Shown piece after piece: positions 62,493 through 64,000 of a DNA stretch of 64,000 bases. The stretch's first letter is position 1. Every line of letters begins with the position of its first letter. The stretch is from Utricularia gibba. Lineage: Eukaryota > Streptophyta > Magnoliopsida > Lamiales > Lentibulariaceae. The translations under genes and the position numbers were made by a program. The DNA is taken from assembly GCA_002189035.1 (NCBI GenBank), contig NEEC01000007.1, forward strand, positions 2,046,001 to 2,110,000, written 5' to 3'. Under the pieces are notes generated by a model, which searched no databases, was not told where the DNA came from, and saw only the letters and a program-made list of their open reading frames with translations.

Positions 62493-63562
62493 TGTGACAC
62501 GGGTTGGGTCGGCCCATGAATTACACTCTTTGTTTACATCTCATCGGTAATATGTGGGCTGCTCTGAATTGGGCCCCGCCCTAAAGATACTAAAGCGACT
62601 AAACGAAATTGCCGCCGGTCGAAACTCGGCTCCTACGTCGACTGGGTGAATCTCTGCGGCAGCCATCGAATTCCAATAGTTTATTGGTAAGGTTGGAAGA
62701 GTTCGTCTTTCTTGATCCAAATTCTGTTTCTCCTGTTTCTTTTTCAGTTTTCGGTTGAGCAGGTGTTATTTCGCTTGCATTTTTCTGTAGATTGTAGCTG
62801 CAATACTGCTAAGTGTCTTTGCAGATAATAGTTGAGGAACGACAATGGTGAGGCGTTACAAAGTGAAAGGCCAAAAGAGGAAGGGGAAATCAGAGAAATA
62901 TGACAAGGGGGAAGATTTTGATGAGGTTGAAGAAGAGGAAGTTGCTCCAAAGAAACTGAAATCGGAAGGATCTTTGACTGATGGAAATGAATCATCAAAG
63001 CCTGCTGATGATGAATTGCCTGGAATTCCGATTATTCCAGTGAATATGAATGATAAGCAGCAGGGAATTATTTTCATTCTTGAGAAGGCATCATTGGAAA
63101 TTGCGAAAGTCGGGAAGGTAGGCTGGTGATGAAAAATCGAGGGCTATAGTTATCTATGTTTGTAAAGTAAAACGTTTTTTGTGTTTCTCGGGCAGGATTA
63201 TCAACTTTTGAGCTCAGATGAGCACAAGAATTATTTACTGAAGAATAAGAGGAACCCTGCTGAGTATCGTCCTGACATTGCGTTCCAGGTTTCTGCGTCG
63301 TTTCTACCATTCAAATGAGATATTTACTTGAAGAATCACACTTGAAATGTTGTTAGTTGATCCATATTTGTTTGTCTGGTCAATCGCTATGAGTTATGAC
63401 TCTGTTCCAATCTAAGGCATACATCTTTGGTTACTGATTGCTCTAAATTATTAATTGCGGTTTGGACACAACTGCATTTTATTTTTGTATTCCGTGCGTA
63501 GGACAAGATAGAAGAAGTTTGATGTATTATCTGGTTTGGTACCGTGAGAAGTACTGATAATT
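62493..63562 (+). repeat. Segmental duplication, copy B (EMG1 5' segment)
   Basis: The counterpart of 59366-60495, holding the promoter and first two exons of the apparently intact EMG1 gene. Similarity stops after ACCGTGAGAAGTACTGATAATT, inside intron 2, which gives the downstream breakpoint. Confidence 0.85.
62505..62580 (+). promoter_or_regulatory. Site II motif cluster of the EMG1 promoter
   Basis: GGCCCA at 62511, TGGGCT near 62555 and TGGGCCCC near 62570, about 280-330 bp before the ATG. The same cluster is kept in the duplicate at 59390-59455. Site II elements are typical of plant ribosome-biogenesis genes, which fits EMG1. Confidence 0.5.
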
Positions 63563-64000
63563 TTGTAGCATATGCTTGTGAATCACACTGGAATCTTTTT
63601 CTTGTGATTCATTCACCAATAGAAGAACCTCCCTCATTTAGTTATCTTTTGTCATTTATTATGAGCAATTACTCTGCAGCTACTAGGATGGGATGCTACT
63701 TTCAGCTGAGTTTTTTCCTCGAACAAATGAGAAGTCAGGCTTGATTTACTGTTGCATTCGATAGCATGACAACGTCTATTGAATCTTTAATTAATATATG
63801 TATATATATATATATATTGTTTAGGCTGGGTATTATATGGTCCCAGATGCTCTGTGCTTTTCTTTGTCCCTTGGAATGATTCTTAACTCATGTGATTTGG
63901 CTACTTGTGATTCTAACAAAGTTGTACCGAACATCACATCATCTTCAGGCAATCCTAACCATCCTTGACAGCCGAGTGAACAAAAGTGGGCGATTGAAAG
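62845..64000 (+). CDS. EMG1: rRNA small subunit pseudouridine N1-methyltransferase, 3' end outside window
   Basis: Nucleolar SPOUT-family enzyme (NEP1/EMG1) that methylates a pseudouridine in 18S rRNA and assists 40S assembly. Exons seen: 62845-63117, 63196-63288 and 63949 to the window edge, all phase 0. Reads MVRRYKVKGQKRKGKSEKYD (basic, lysine-rich nucleolar leader), an acidic stretch EDFDEVEEEEVAPKK, then PGIPIIPVNMNDKQQGIIFI, LEKASLEIAKVGK|DYQLLSSDEHKNY, NPAEYRPDIAFQ|AILTILDSRVNKSGRLK. The catalytic C-terminal half is off-window, so I cannot confirm that it is complete. It is the intact member of the duplicated pair; the other is at 59723. Confidence 0.92.
63794..63817 (+). repeat. TA dinucleotide microsatellite
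   Basis: Short (TA)n tract, about 24 bp, in EMG1 intron 2. Confidence 0.8.

Overview
The window is nuclear DNA from a flowering plant, most likely a core eudicot and plausibly an asterid. The genes are spliced with AT-rich GT-AG introns and separated by AT-rich spacers. Their products are plant-specific or plant-typical: plastidial arogenate dehydratase, group II CNGC, plant tetraspanin, VAR3/OZ-type zinc finger protein, STIG1-like peptides, phylloplanin-like protein and GDSL esterases. I rebuilt exon structures by hand from splice sites, reading phase and remembered family sequences. No search was run.

Layout. 0-10 kb: arogenate dehydratase (-, 3' part off-window), nodulin-like MFS transporter (-), DPH7-type WD40 protein (+), calcineurin-B-like EF-hand protein (-) and UFM1 (-). 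10-16 kb: a complete CNGC (-) and a tetraspanin (-). 16-25 kb: a frameshifted IBH1-like bHLH, a one-helix LHC-motif protein with an unclear 5' half, and a VDAC porin (all +). 25-28 kb: a RanBP2 zinc finger organelle protein (+). 28.9-43.3 kb: three STIG1-like secreted peptide genes (+) flanking a 20-exon VPS52 gene (-). 44-50 kb: phylloplanin-like (-), calmodulin (+) and a kinase-fold protein (+). 50-57 kb: DHHC palmitoyltransferase (-), E2F partner DP (+) and GDSL esterase (-). 59-64 kb: a truncated EMG1/NEP1 copy, a second GDSL esterase, and the 5' part of an EMG1/NEP1 gene running off the right edge (all +).

Most genes are unrelated housekeeping functions, and I see no operon-like pathway. 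The most unusual content is the STIG1-like trio. One member carries an extensin-like proline-rich block with a 51-bp tandem repeat. Another is strongly cationic and shares a core promoter with the third. Next in interest is a roughly 1.1-kb segmental duplication that places a broken EMG1 copy on one side of a GDSL gene and the apparently intact EMG1 on the other.

Five loci (EF-hand start, bHLH twice, one-helix protein exon 2, VDAC exon 3, EMG1 copy A) look one base short of a clean frame. The long genes CNGC, VPS52, PAT, DP and both GDSLs reconstruct without any shift. The short ones may be real lesions or residual long-read assembly errors, and read-level data would decide.
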